NCBI GenBank assembly: GCA_938007965.1
Contig: CALLMH010000016.1
Span: 55,618 to 119,617 of the forward strand
Source of the DNA: an uncultured Saprospiraceae bacterium
GTDB taxonomy: Bacteria > Bacteroidota > Bacteroidia > Chitinophagales > Saprospiraceae
Length of the DNA stretch: 64,000 nt
Reading direction: 5' to 3'
Under the pieces are notes generated by a model that ran no database searches, had not been told where the DNA came from, and saw only the letters and a program-made list of their open reading frames with translations. Both the position numbers and the translations under genes were made by a program. Positions 1 through 8,678 of this stretch are shown here, piece by piece (the stretch's first letter is position 1; each line of letters starts with the position of its first letter).

Positions 1-831
1 CAATTCGAAAATCCAGTATTGATGTTTTCTGGGGGAAAAGATTCTATATTGATGGTATATCTTGCTCATAAAGCATTTTATCCAGCAAAGATTCCGTTTT
101 CATTATTGCATGTGGACACAGGACATAATTTCCCTGAAACATTAAAATACAGAGACGAATTGGTCGAAAGATTTGGTGCTAAGTTAGTAATCGGTTCTGT
201 GCAAGAAGCCATAGACAATGGTTTGGTTACTGAGGAAAAAGGTTTTAATGCGAGTAGGAATGGATTACAAACATCTGCTCTTCTAGAAGCGCTAGAAAAG
301 GGTAAATATGATGCAGCTTTAGGTGGTGCCAGAAGAGACGAAGAAAAAGCACGAGCAAAAGAAAGATTCTTCTCTCATCGTGATGAATTCGGACAATGGG
401 ATCCCAAAAATCAGCGGCCAGAACTTTGGAATTTGTTTAATGGACGAAAGAATATGGGTGAGCATTTTAGAATATTCCCAATATCAAATTGGACAGAGCT
501 AGATGTTTGGCAATACTTGGCATTAGAAGATATTCCTCTTCCTTCTCTTTATTTTGCACATGAGAGAAAAGTCTTCAAGAGAGATGGAACGCTCCTTGCT
601 GACTGTGAGTACATTCAAAAACGGCCTAATGAAGAAGTATTTACTCAAATGGTAAGATGTCGAACGATAGGTGATATGACTTGTACAGGTGTGTGGGAAT
701 CCAATGCGACTACAGTGGAAGACATTATACAAGAAATTGCAACGACGAGAATGACCGAAAGGGGAGGGAGAACTGACGATAAAAGGTCTGAGACCAGTAT
801 GGAAGACAGAAAAAAATTAGGATATTTTTAG
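1..831 (+). CDS. cysD: Sulfate adenylyltransferase subunit 2 (5' end outside window)
   Basis: Small subunit of ATP sulfurylase, which with CysN makes adenosine 5'-phosphosulfate (APS) from ATP and sulfate in the cytoplasm. The frame is open from base 1, so the start lies upstream and about 25-30 residues are missing compared with the usual ~300. Visible are the PP-loop SGGKDS (bases 28-45) of N-type ATP pyrophosphatases, the LLHVDTG strand, and the basic C-terminal tail ending KKLGYF that is typical of CysD. cysN follows after 87 bp. With two sulfotransferase genes in the same locus, the simplest reading is supply of activated sulfate for polysaccharide sulfation. Assimilation to cysteine cannot be excluded. 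No APS kinase is visible; it may lie upstream. Confidence 0.94.
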   Translation, partial: QFENPVLMFSGGKDSILMVYLAHKAFYPAKIPFSLLHVDTGHNFPETLKYRDELVERFGAKLVIGSVQEAIDNGLVTEEKGFNASRNGLQTSALLEALEKGKYDAALGGARRDEEKARAKERFFSHRDEFGQWDPKNQRPELWNLFNGRKNMGEHFRIFPISNWTELDVWQYLALEDIPLPSLYFAHERKVFKRDGTLLADCEYIQKRPNEEVFTQMVRCRTIGDMTCTGVWESNATTVEDIIQEIATTRMTERGGRTDDKRSETSMEDRKKLGYF

Positions 832-918
832 ACTGATTCTTTGATTACCATCGAAGTCAAATAATTATTAACTTTAAAGGGGAATTCTTAATTAGAATAA
901 CCTTCAAGATAAATATAA

Positions 919-2172
919 ATGCAAAACACAGAATTACTCAGATTTACTACAGCTGGTTCCGTCGATGATGGAAAGTCAACATTAATTGGTCGATTGCTAT
1001 ACGATAGTAAGTCTATCTATCAAGATCAATACGAACAGATAGAACGTGTCAGTGAGAAAAGAGGTGAAGAAGGCGTAAATCTTGCTTTATTAACCGACGG
1101 TTTGAAATCGGAGAGAGAGCAAGGTATTACGATTGATGTAGCGTATAGATACTTCAGTACTCCAAAGAGAAAATTTATAATTGCGGATACACCTGGACAT
1201 ATCCAATATACAAGAAATATGGTTACAGGTGCAAGTACAGCTAATGTCGCCTTGGTATTAATAGATGCAAGACATGGAGTAGTTGAACAAACAAAACGTC
1301 ATGCGATTATTGCTTCTATATTACAAATACCTCACCTTTTGGTATGCATCAATAAGATGGATTTAGAAGAGTATAGCCAAGAGGTATATGACAAAATTCA
1401 AAATGACTTCGAGCAGTTTGCTGCCAAGTTAGACGTGAAAGATGTAAGTTTTATTCCAATATCTGCATTGAATGGAGACAATGTGGTTCATCGCTCGGAT
1501 AAAATGAATTGGTATGAGGGATCTACTCTTATGCACTATTTAGAAAATGTGCATATCGCTAGTGATCACAATTTCATAGATACTCGTCTACCGATACAAT
1601 CTGTAATCCGCCCATACAGTGATGAATTTCATGATTATCGAGGCTATGCAGGTCGTATAGCTGGGGGATCATTTAAGATTGGGGACAAAGTAGTCGCATT
1701 GCCATCTGGTTTTTCTTCAGAGGTGACCAGAATAGTTGGTCCATCTGGAGATCAAGATGTGGCATACCCACCTCAGTCAGTGACCCTTCTTCTCAAAGAT
1801 GACATTGATATTAGTAGAGGAGACATGATCGTAAGAGAGAATAATCAACCTGAAGTAGGTCAAGATATTGATCTCATGATTTGTTGGTTTGATGGTGAAA
1901 AATCACTAAAACCAAATGGAAAATATGCATTAAAACATACATCACAAGATGTACGCTGCGTAATCAAAGATGTAAGGTATAAACTTGATATAAATACGCT
2001 AAGTCGTGATCAAGAGGATAAAGAAATCAAGATGAATGATATCGGAAGAATCCAAATTAGAACTACAAAACCATTATTTACAGATTCTTACAGAACTAAT
2101 AGGATTACTGGAAGTGTAATAATTATTGATGAAGGCACTAATAATACGGTAGCCGCTGGAATGGTTATATAA
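919..2172 (+). CDS. cysN: Sulfate adenylyltransferase subunit 1 (GTPase)
   Basis: Large, GTP-hydrolysing subunit of ATP sulfurylase and partner of CysD. This is an EF-Tu-like GTPase: G1 GSVDDGKS at residues 13-20, DTPGH (G3) at 90-94 and NKMD (G4) at 145-148, followed by two beta-barrel domains. At 417 residues it is a stand-alone CysN without the fused APS kinase domain of CysNC proteins, so PAPS formation needs a separate kinase not seen here. It lies 87 bp after cysD on the same strand, and rmlB starts 22 bp further on, so sulfate activation appears transcriptionally linked to the sugar genes. I am confident of the family; the physiological role in sulfation is inferred from context. Confidence 0.95.
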   Translation: MQNTELLRFTTAGSVDDGKSTLIGRLLYDSKSIYQDQYEQIERVSEKRGEEGVNLALLTDGLKSEREQGITIDVAYRYFSTPKRKFIIADTPGHIQYTRNMVTGASTANVALVLIDARHGVVEQTKRHAIIASILQIPHLLVCINKMDLEEYSQEVYDKIQNDFEQFAAKLDVKDVSFIPISALNGDNVVHRSDKMNWYEGSTLMHYLENVHIASDHNFIDTRLPIQSVIRPYSDEFHDYRGYAGRIAGGSFKIGDKVVALPSGFSSEVTRIVGPSGDQDVAYPPQSVTLLLKDDIDISRGDMIVRENNQPEVGQDIDLMICWFDGEKSLKPNGKYALKHTSQDVRCVIKDVRYKLDINTLSRDQEDKEIKMNDIGRIQIRTTKPLFTDSYRTNRITGSVIIIDEGTNNTVAAGMVI

Positions 2173-2194
2173 ATTATAGAGAACCTAAATTTCT

Positions 2195-3247
2195 ATGTCG
2201 ATGAATATATTAGTAACAGGAGGTGCCGGATTTATAGGATCTCACGTAGTCAGGAGATTAGTTACCCAATATCCTGATTATACTATTATAAATCTTGATA
2301 AATTAACTTATGCTGGTAATCTTGAAAATCTTAAGGATGTAGATAATAACTCAAACTATCATTTTGAAAAAGGTTGCATAACGGATGAAAAGTTCGTTAG
2401 TGATCTATTTGAAAAATATAAAATCGATAAAGTTGTCCATCTTGCTGCAGAATCCCATGTTGACAGGTCAATTACTGATCCATTGATTTTTGTTAAAACG
2501 AATCTTATTGGTACAGCAAATTTGCTTAATTGTGCTCGTCAAGCTTGGGAAGGGAATTATAAGGACAAGCTATTTTACCACATTAGTACTGATGAGGTAT
2601 ACGGTTCTCTAGAAATGGGGACGGAGATGTTTACAGAAGAAACATCATACGACCCTAGAAGCCCATATTCGGCATCTAAAGCGGGTAGTGACCATCTAGT
2701 TCGATCATTTTGGCATACTTATCATATGCCAACACTCATCAGCAACTGCAGCAATAACTATGGACCGAATCATTTTCCTGAGAAATTGATTCCACTATTC
2801 ATTAATAATATAGTAAACAAAAAACCATTACCAGTCTATGGTAAAGGAGAGAATGTGAGAGATTGGCTTCACGTAAAAGATCATGCAAGAGCGATAGATA
2901 TAATTCTTCATAAAGGTGTTCCTGGAGAAACTTACAATATCGGTGGTCACAATGAATGGACAAATATTGAACTTATAAAATTAATGTGTGATACCGTGGA
3001 TCAGAAACTTGGACGAAACATAGGAGAATCACAAAAGTTGATCACTTTCGTGCAAGATAGAGCAGGACATGATTTGAGATATGCTATTGATGCCAGTAAG
3101 ATAGAAAGAGAGCTAGGATGGATTCCTGAGTATACATTTGAACAAGGTTTAGCGGAAACGGTGGATTGGTATTTAGAAAATAAAGAATGGCTAGAGAACG
3201 TAACCAGTGGAGAATATCAGGAGTATTATCAAAAGATGTATAAATAG
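2195..3247 (+). CDS. rmlB: dTDP-glucose 4,6-dehydratase
   Basis: Converts dTDP-glucose to dTDP-4-keto-6-deoxyglucose, the branch point for dTDP-deoxy and amino sugars. This is an extended SDR of 350 residues, the normal family length. The Rossmann motif GGAGFIGS is at residues 9-16, with the STDEVYG active-site stretch and a YSASK catalytic Tyr/Lys. The matching thymidylyltransferase rmlA lies at 17187. No rmlC/rmlD rhamnose pair is present, and FdtA/FdtB/FdtC-like genes at 55210-57866 can use the keto sugar, so a 3-amino-3,6-dideoxyhexose is a likelier product than rhamnose within this locus. The aminotransferase gene follows after 5 bp. Confidence 0.94.
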   Translation: MSMNILVTGGAGFIGSHVVRRLVTQYPDYTIINLDKLTYAGNLENLKDVDNNSNYHFEKGCITDEKFVSDLFEKYKIDKVVHLAAESHVDRSITDPLIFVKTNLIGTANLLNCARQAWEGNYKDKLFYHISTDEVYGSLEMGTEMFTEETSYDPRSPYSASKAGSDHLVRSFWHTYHMPTLISNCSNNYGPNHFPEKLIPLFINNIVNKKPLPVYGKGENVRDWLHVKDHARAIDIILHKGVPGETYNIGGHNEWTNIELIKLMCDTVDQKLGRNIGESQKLITFVQDRAGHDLRYAIDASKIERELGWIPEYTFEQGLAETVDWYLENKEWLENVTSGEYQEYYQKMYK

Positions 3248-3252
3248 TAATA

Positions 3253-4377
3253 ATGAATATCCAAATGGTGGACGTAAAGTCCCAGTATCAGAAAATAAAA
3301 ACGGAGGTCGATGCAGGCATCCAAGAAGTAATTAACAGTTGTGCCTTCATCAATGGTCCAGCGGTCAAAAAATTCAAAGCATCATTAGAAGCCTACTTAG
3401 GTGCTGAGGTAGTCATTCCATGTGCTAATGGAACAGATGCGCTTCAGATAGCAATGATGGCACTTGGTCTTAAACCGGGTGATGAAGTGATTGTTCCTGC
3501 ATTTACATATGTGGCAACAGCTGAAGTCATAGCATTACTAGGATTGACCCCTGTGATGGTAGATGTAGATCCTGATAGTTTTAATATTACTACTGAGATC
3601 GTAGCGGCTGCATTAACGCCCAAAACGAAATGTGTAGTGCCAGTCAATCTATATGGACAAAATGCAGAACTTGAAGGGATCATGGAGTTGGCTGACGAAC
3701 AAGGATTTTACGTAATAGAAGATAATGCCCAAGCTATAGGAAGTGATTATATTTTTAAAGATGGAACTAGAAAAAAATCTGGAACAATAGCACATATCGG
3801 TTCGACCTCTTTCTATCCATCCAAAAACTTAGGAGCATATGGTGATGGAGGTGCGTTGTATACCAACGATCCTGAATTGGGAGAGAAAATGAGAATGGTC
3901 GCTAATCATGGACAAGCTAAAAAGTACGTTCATGATGTAATAGGTTGTAATTCGAGATTAGACAGTATCCAAGCGGCTATATTGGAGGTCAAATTAAAGC
4001 ATCTTGATGAATATTGTAGCGCTAGGCAGGAAGTCGCAGATAGATATGACCTAGCTCTTATAAATGTAGATCAATTACAGATTCCAAAGAGGATGAATTA
4101 TTCTACTCACGTATTTCACCAGTATACGTTAAAAGTGAAAGATGGAAGAAGGGATGAACTGAAATCGTATTTGGCTGAAAACGGTATTCCCTCAATGATA
4201 TATTATCCGATTCCATTATATAAACAACGGGCTTTCAAACCATTTACAAATATTACGAATCTACCTATTACCGAACAATTGTGTAAAGAGGTAATCAGCC
4301 TACCCATACACACTGAAATGAGTGTAGAAGAGTGTACTTACGTATGTGAGGTGGTCACGAATTTTTTTGCCACTTAG
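3253..4377 (+). CDS. wbpE: DegT-family sugar aminotransferase, WbpE/WlbC-like
   Basis: PLP-dependent aminotransferase of the DegT/DnrJ/EryC1 family (374 residues). SFYPSKNLGAYGDGG contains the Schiff-base lysine (K191), and VEDNAQAIG and the C-terminal IPSMIYYPIPLYKQ are typical. Its neighbours are a WbpD/WlbB-like N-acetyltransferase and a WlbA-like dehydrogenase. The best assignment is therefore transamination of UDP-2-acetamido-3-keto-glucuronate to the 3-amino sugar, with glutamate as donor, in the UDP-GlcNAc3NAcA pathway. The family is certain and the substrate is inferred from neighbours. A second DegT gene at 56763 is probably the dTDP-sugar enzyme. Confidence 0.86.
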   Translation: MNIQMVDVKSQYQKIKTEVDAGIQEVINSCAFINGPAVKKFKASLEAYLGAEVVIPCANGTDALQIAMMALGLKPGDEVIVPAFTYVATAEVIALLGLTPVMVDVDPDSFNITTEIVAAALTPKTKCVVPVNLYGQNAELEGIMELADEQGFYVIEDNAQAIGSDYIFKDGTRKKSGTIAHIGSTSFYPSKNLGAYGDGGALYTNDPELGEKMRMVANHGQAKKYVHDVIGCNSRLDSIQAAILEVKLKHLDEYCSARQEVADRYDLALINVDQLQIPKRMNYSTHVFHQYTLKVKDGRRDELKSYLAENGIPSMIYYPIPLYKQRAFKPFTNITNLPITEQLCKEVISLPIHTEMSVEECTYVCEVVTNFFAT

Positions 4378-4529
4378 ATCGTCCAGAAAAAGCTTATTTT
4401 CAATATTAATGCACTTAATATATAGAAGACGGCCCAATACCCATTTATAAATGAATTCTTCAAAAACTTACAAAATAACTCAGTGCAGACTAGTATTTAT
4501 CTAGGTGCTCTTAGTGGTAAAAATAACTT

Positions 4530-5099
4530 ATGACCTACTTCTCCCACCCTTCAGCAATAATAGACGACGGCTGCGAAATTGGACAAGACACAAAAATATG
4601 GCACTTCTCTCACATAATGCCCAACTGCATCATAGGTAAAAAATGTAATATTGGACAGAATGTCGTAGTCTCCCCTGATGTCGTACTGGGTAGTAATGTG
4701 AAGGTCCAAAACAATGTTTCCATATACACGGGAGTAATATGCGAAGACGATGTTTTTCTAGGTCCTAGCATGGTGTTTACCAATGTAATCAATCCGAGAT
4801 CAGCCGTAATCAGAAGAGATGAATATCTAAAAACAACTGTAAAAAAAGGTGCTTCGATAGGAGCAAATGCCACCATTGTATGTGGAAATGATATAGGAGA
4901 GTATGCATTTATTGGCGCGGGTGCTGTGGTAACCAAAGAAGTAAAACCTTATGCACTAGTCGTCGGTAATCCATCAAGACAGATTGGATGGGTGAGTGAA
5001 TATGGACACAGACTAAATTTTGATGTGAATGGTGAGGCAATTTGTCCAGAAACCAAGGATGTATATCTATTAATCAATGATGCAGTAAAAAAGAAATGA
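4530..5099 (+). CDS. wbpD: UDP-3-amino-GlcNAcA N-acetyltransferase, WbpD/WlbB-like
   Basis: Left-handed beta-helix acetyltransferase (189 residues) that would use acetyl-CoA to acetylate the 3-amino group of UDP-2-acetamido-3-amino-glucuronate. The first half carries hexapeptide repeats ([36 protein letters not shown]) and a loop with [12 protein letters not shown]. The C-terminal stretch [20 protein letters not shown] is strongly characteristic of the WbpD/WlbB family, as I recall it. It is separated from the aminotransferase by 152 bp in which I see no gene or clear promoter. Together with 3253 and 5841 it forms most of the UDP-GlcNAc3NAcA pathway. Confidence 0.88.
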   Translation: MTYFSHPSAIIDDGCEIGQDTKIWHFSHIMPNCIIGKKCNIGQNVVVSPDVVLGSNVKVQNNVSIYTGVICEDDVFLGPSMVFTNVINPRSAVIRRDEYLKTTVKKGASIGANATIVCGNDIGEYAFIGAGAVVTKEVKPYALVVGNPSRQIGWVSEYGHRLNFDVNGEAICPETKDVYLLINDAVKKK

Positions 5100-5181
5100 T
5101 TCTCTAATGGATCGAGCGGTTATGACAGATAATGCTTAAATCTTTTTTCTATCCACATAAAACCAATAAAGACCCATAGAA

Positions 5182-5823
5182 ATGAATAGAATACCGTTTA
5201 AAAAGGCACTTGTTTTGGCCCCACATACAGATGATGGCGAATTCGGATGTGGTGGTTTGATCAGTCGATTGCTTAGAGAAGGTTGTGCGGTAATGTACGT
5301 AGCATTTTCAGATTGTAGAGAATCTGTTCCTGTTGGGTATGAATTGGATATATTGGGAAAAGAGATGAAATCGGCGACCGCTTCACTTGGTATAGAACCT
5401 GAAAATGTCAGATTGCTAGACTATAAGGTTAGATATTTTTCAGATGAAAGACAACGTATTCTAGAAGACTTGGTAAAATTAAATAAAGAGTTTTGTCCTG
5501 ATTTGGTTTTAACTCCGTGCACTACGGATGTTCATCAAGACCATAGTACGATCACTAATGAAGCAATAAGAGCATTTAAAAATAATACGATTTTGGGTTA
5601 TGAACTACCGTGGAATAATCTAAGCCTGCCATCTGATGGTATTATAGTATTAGAAGAAAAAGATATTGAAAATAAGATTACGGCCATATCTAAATATGAA
5701 TCTCAAGTGGGGCGCGCATATTCTTCGCCAGACTATATCAGATCTTTGGCGATAACTCGCGGCACTAGAATCAGGGAAGAATTTGCGGAGGCTTTCGAGG
5801 TTATAAGAATGGTTTTTAAATAA
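5182..5823 (+). CDS. PIG-L/LmbE-family deacetylase
   Basis: Zinc-dependent N-deacetylase family acting on GlcNAc-type substrates (213 residues). The metal site APHTDDGEFGCGG has H15, D17 and D18. It differs from the classical HPDDE box by Pro to Thr and Glu to Gly, a variant I recall in surface-polysaccharide homologues. The second zinc motif is HQDH at 118-121. The gene sits between wbpD and wlbA, so it may remove an acetyl group from a diacetamido sugar or a lipid-linked intermediate. The substrate is unknown. Family confidence is high, role confidence low. Confidence 0.85.
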   Translation: MNRIPFKKALVLAPHTDDGEFGCGGLISRLLREGCAVMYVAFSDCRESVPVGYELDILGKEMKSATASLGIEPENVRLLDYKVRYFSDERQRILEDLVKLNKEFCPDLVLTPCTTDVHQDHSTITNEAIRAFKNNTILGYELPWNNLSLPSDGIIVLEEKDIENKITAISKYESQVGRAYSSPDYIRSLAITRGTRIREEFAEAFEVIRMVFK

Positions 5824-5840
5824 AAAATAAAGCAAGAACA

Positions 5841-6809
5841 ATGAAGAATTTTGCATTAATAGGAGCTGCAGGATATATCGCTCCAAGACATATGAGAGCG
5901 ATCAAAGACACAGAAAATAATTTGGTAGCCGCCATGGACAACAATGATTCGGTAGGGATTATTGATAGTTATTTTCCAGATGCCGCTTTTTTCACTGAGT
6001 TTGAGCGTTTTGATCGACATCTCGAAAAGATTAGGAGAGGAGCTCAAGACAACATTGATTTTGTAAGTATATGTAGTCCTAATTATTTGCACGATGCACA
6101 CATAAGGTTTGGTTTAAGATACGGGTCTGATGTTATTTGTGAAAAACCAATAGTTCTAAATCCATGGAATATCGATGCGCTGCAGGAGATTGAAAAGGAA
6201 ACAGGAAATAACATTTATAACATCCTACAATTGAGATTGCACGATTCTATCATCAAGGTAAAGAAGATGGTAGATGAAGGACCTAAAGATAAAATATATG
6301 ACTTTGATTTAACTTATCAAACATCTAGAGGATCATGGTATTATACCTCATGGAAAGGGAACAGTGAAAAATCGGGCGGGATTGCTACGAATATTGGGGT
6401 TCATTTTTTTGATATGCTGGGGTGGATATTTGGTGATGTAAAGAAGAATGTGGTGAATGTACATACGCACGATAGAGCCGCTGGATACTTAGAGTTCGAT
6501 AGAGCGAGAGTAAGATGGTTTTTGAGTATCAATTATGATACACTTCCAAAGGAAGTAAAGGCACGAGGACTCAGAACCTACAGATCTATGACCATCGACG
6601 GTGAAGAGATCGAATTTAGTGGTGGATTTACAGAATTACATACAGATAGCTATAAGGACATACTAAGCGGTGGTGGATTCCGGATAGAGGAGTCGCGAAA
6701 GGCGATCCAAACTGTATTTGATATACGACATGCAGAGGTGATAGGGATGAAGGGAGATTATCACCCATTTTGTAAGTTGGAACAGACGAAGCATCCATTT
6801 AAGAGGTAG
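5841..6809 (+). CDS. wlbA: UDP-N-acetylglucosaminuronate 3-dehydrogenase, WlbA/WbpB-like
   Basis: Gfo/Idh/MocA oxidoreductase (322 residues) that oxidises C3 of UDP-GlcNAcA to the 3-keto sugar used by the WbpE/WlbC aminotransferase. The N-terminus MKNFALIGAAGYIAPRHM and the FTEFERFDRH and SICSPNYLHDAHIRF segments are near-signatures of Bordetella WlbA. The catalytic EKP motif is at residues 101-103. It follows the PIG-L gene by 17 bp. A C6 dehydrogenase that could supply UDP-GlcNAcA lies at 23949, although that one looks more like the UDP-GalNAc type. This is the most confidently identified pathway enzyme of the trio. Confidence 0.92.
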   Translation: MKNFALIGAAGYIAPRHMRAIKDTENNLVAAMDNNDSVGIIDSYFPDAAFFTEFERFDRHLEKIRRGAQDNIDFVSICSPNYLHDAHIRFGLRYGSDVICEKPIVLNPWNIDALQEIEKETGNNIYNILQLRLHDSIIKVKKMVDEGPKDKIYDFDLTYQTSRGSWYYTSWKGNSEKSGGIATNIGVHFFDMLGWIFGDVKKNVVNVHTHDRAAGYLEFDRARVRWFLSINYDTLPKEVKARGLRTYRSMTIDGEEIEFSGGFTELHTDSYKDILSGGGFRIEESRKAIQTVFDIRHAEVIGMKGDYHPFCKLEQTKHPFKR

Positions 6810-6863
6810 AATTTTGTCTGACAAAGGGATAAATTTCATTACAAAATTATGTGTAGATAATAA

Positions 6864-8678
6864 ATGTGTGGTATAGCTGGCATAGTGCGTTTCTCGGGGC
6901 CACAGATTGGGACTCACGAGCTCAAAACTATGACTGACACGATCGCTCATCGTGGACCTGATGGCGAAGGACAATGGGTAGATATCACTGGCAAAATCGG
7001 TTTGGGTCATCGAAGGTTATCAATCATAGATCTAAGTGATTCTGGTAGTCAGCCAATGCACTACAAAGAGCGATATACGATAGTGTTTAACGGTGAGATT
7101 TATAACTACATAGAAATTAGAAATGACTTAAAGTCACGTGGCTATTCGTTTTCGAATGATACAGATACAGAAGTATTAATGGCTGCATATGACTATAAGG
7201 GATCAGCCTGTCTAGATGACTTTGATGGAATGTTCGCTTTTGCACTTTATGATAAGCATGAGGAGATAATATTTTGTGCACGAGATAGATTCGGTGAGAA
7301 GCCATTTTTCTATTCTTTTGATGGGGTGGATTTCAAGTTTGCATCAGAAATGAAAGCACTCTGGGCATCTGGAGTAGTCAAAAAACTAGATGATAAAACG
7401 GTACACAACTATCTTATCACGGGTAAGAATAGAGGAGAAAACAAAACGAATACATTTTACAGTGGTATCAGTCGATTGAAGGCATCACACTCGATGATTA
7501 TTGATATAAAGCAACCTGAGATTATACAAAAAAGATATTGGAGAGTAGATACATCTGTTTCTAATATTTCAGCGGATGAAGCTATAATTCAATTTAATCA
7601 ACTTTTCCAAAAATCAATAAGTAGAAGACTGAGATCAGATGTGCCAGTGGGATCTTCGTTGTCGGGAGGGCTGGATAGTTCGATGGTAGTAGGCTATATG
7701 GCTGATGACAAAACCATCAAACAGAATACTTTCTCAGCTAGTTTTCCTGGATTTGCTAGGGATGAAGGAGCATATCAGAGAATGATGGTTAATAGATATG
7801 CTACGAATCACCATAATACAAGTCCCGATATGGTCCAGAATATGGCCAATTTTGATAAGATCATTTATCATCAAGAGGAGCCTTTTGGATCTGCAAGTAT
7901 TGCGATTCAATATGAAGTTTTTAAACTTGCGAGACAGAATAATGTAACAGTATTATTGGATGGTCAAGGAGCGGATGAAATTTTATCAGGCTATTCGTAT
8001 TTTACGTTTAGCTATTTGAGAGAGACATTAAAGAATAAAGGGATGGTGTCTTTCATGAAATCTGCAAAACAAGCGGCTGCAAAACAAGCAAAGTCGAGTA
8101 AGTATTTCATTGGAGGTACATTATCCGATCGTTTGCCGAATAGTATAATCAATAGATTCAAATCTGCAGATGTATCAACTGCATACGATTTGTTGAATCC
8201 AGATTTCGCCAATAAATATCGAGCTGATTTTGATTCTGATATTCAGATATTTGATACGCTAAATGAAGCACTTGATGATAGGACTAATGATTATGGATTA
8301 GATCAGTTGCTGCGGTATTGTGATAGAAATGCAATGGCACATAGTCTAGAAGTGAGGTTGCCGTTTTTGTATCATGAATTGGTAGAATTTGCATTTAGCT
8401 TGCCTGCTGACTTAAAGATATATCAAGGCTGGACTAAGTGGATAGCCAGAAAAGCGGCTGTCAATAGAGTGCCAGAAGAAATAATCTGGAGAAAGGAAAA
8501 AGTAGCATACGAAAGCCCAGATAATTTTTTGTTTCAGATGAAAGATTCAGACTATTTGAAAGATTGTGTTTCTAATGAAATAGTTGGAGCATATTATAAG
8601 AAAGAAGCAAAGATTAGTGATCCGAAATTATTCTTTAGAAAGGTAATGTTGGGTAAGATATTAGCATCTGGTGTCTAA
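6864..8678 (+). CDS. asnB: Glutamine-dependent amidotransferase of the asparagine synthase (AsnB) family
   Basis: Two-domain enzyme of 604 residues. An N-terminal class II glutaminase begins MCGIAGIV, with Cys2 as nucleophile and the usual RGPDG and NGEIYN motifs. A C-terminal ATP-pyrophosphatase domain has SLSGGLDSS near residue 265. Housekeeping AsnB makes asparagine, but homologues inside O-antigen loci amidate hexuronic acids. Here it directly follows the wlbA/wbpD/wbpE set, so amidation of a diacetamido-uronic acid is a reasonable inference. The next gene starts on a GTG that overlaps its end by 8 bp, which supports co-translation with the glycosyltransferase. Confidence 0.93.
   Translation: MCGIAGIVRFSGPQIGTHELKTMTDTIAHRGPDGEGQWVDITGKIGLGHRRLSIIDLSDSGSQPMHYKERYTIVFNGEIYNYIEIRNDLKSRGYSFSNDTDTEVLMAAYDYKGSACLDDFDGMFAFALYDKHEEIIFCARDRFGEKPFFYSFDGVDFKFASEMKALWASGVVKKLDDKTVHNYLITGKNRGENKTNTFYSGISRLKASHSMIIDIKQPEIIQKRYWRVDTSVSNISADEAIIQFNQLFQKSISRRLRSDVPVGSSLSGGLDSSMVVGYMADDKTIKQNTFSASFPGFARDEGAYQRMMVNRYATNHHNTSPDMVQNMANFDKIIYHQEEPFGSASIAIQYEVFKLARQNNVTVLLDGQGADEILSGYSYFTFSYLRETLKNKGMVSFMKSAKQAAAKQAKSSKYFIGGTLSDRLPNSIINRFKSADVSTAYDLLNPDFANKYRADFDSDIQIFDTLNEALDDRTNDYGLDQLLRYCDRNAMAHSLEVRLPFLYHELVEFAFSLPADLKIYQGWTKWIARKAAVNRVPEEIIWRKEKVAYESPDNFLFQMKDSDYLKDCVSNEIVGAYYKKEAKISDPKLFFRKVMLGKILASGV

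Noticed and set aside
523..732. Open frames on the minus strand inside cysD and many other genes
   Set aside because: They lie opposite well-conserved genes, show no recognisable domains, and have no start context of their own; they follow from the codon pattern of the + strand genes.
884..898. ATTCT-TAATT-AGAAT inverted repeat between cysD and cysN
   Set aside because: Five-base arms in A+T-rich DNA occur often by chance, and the position does not suggest a terminator or operator.
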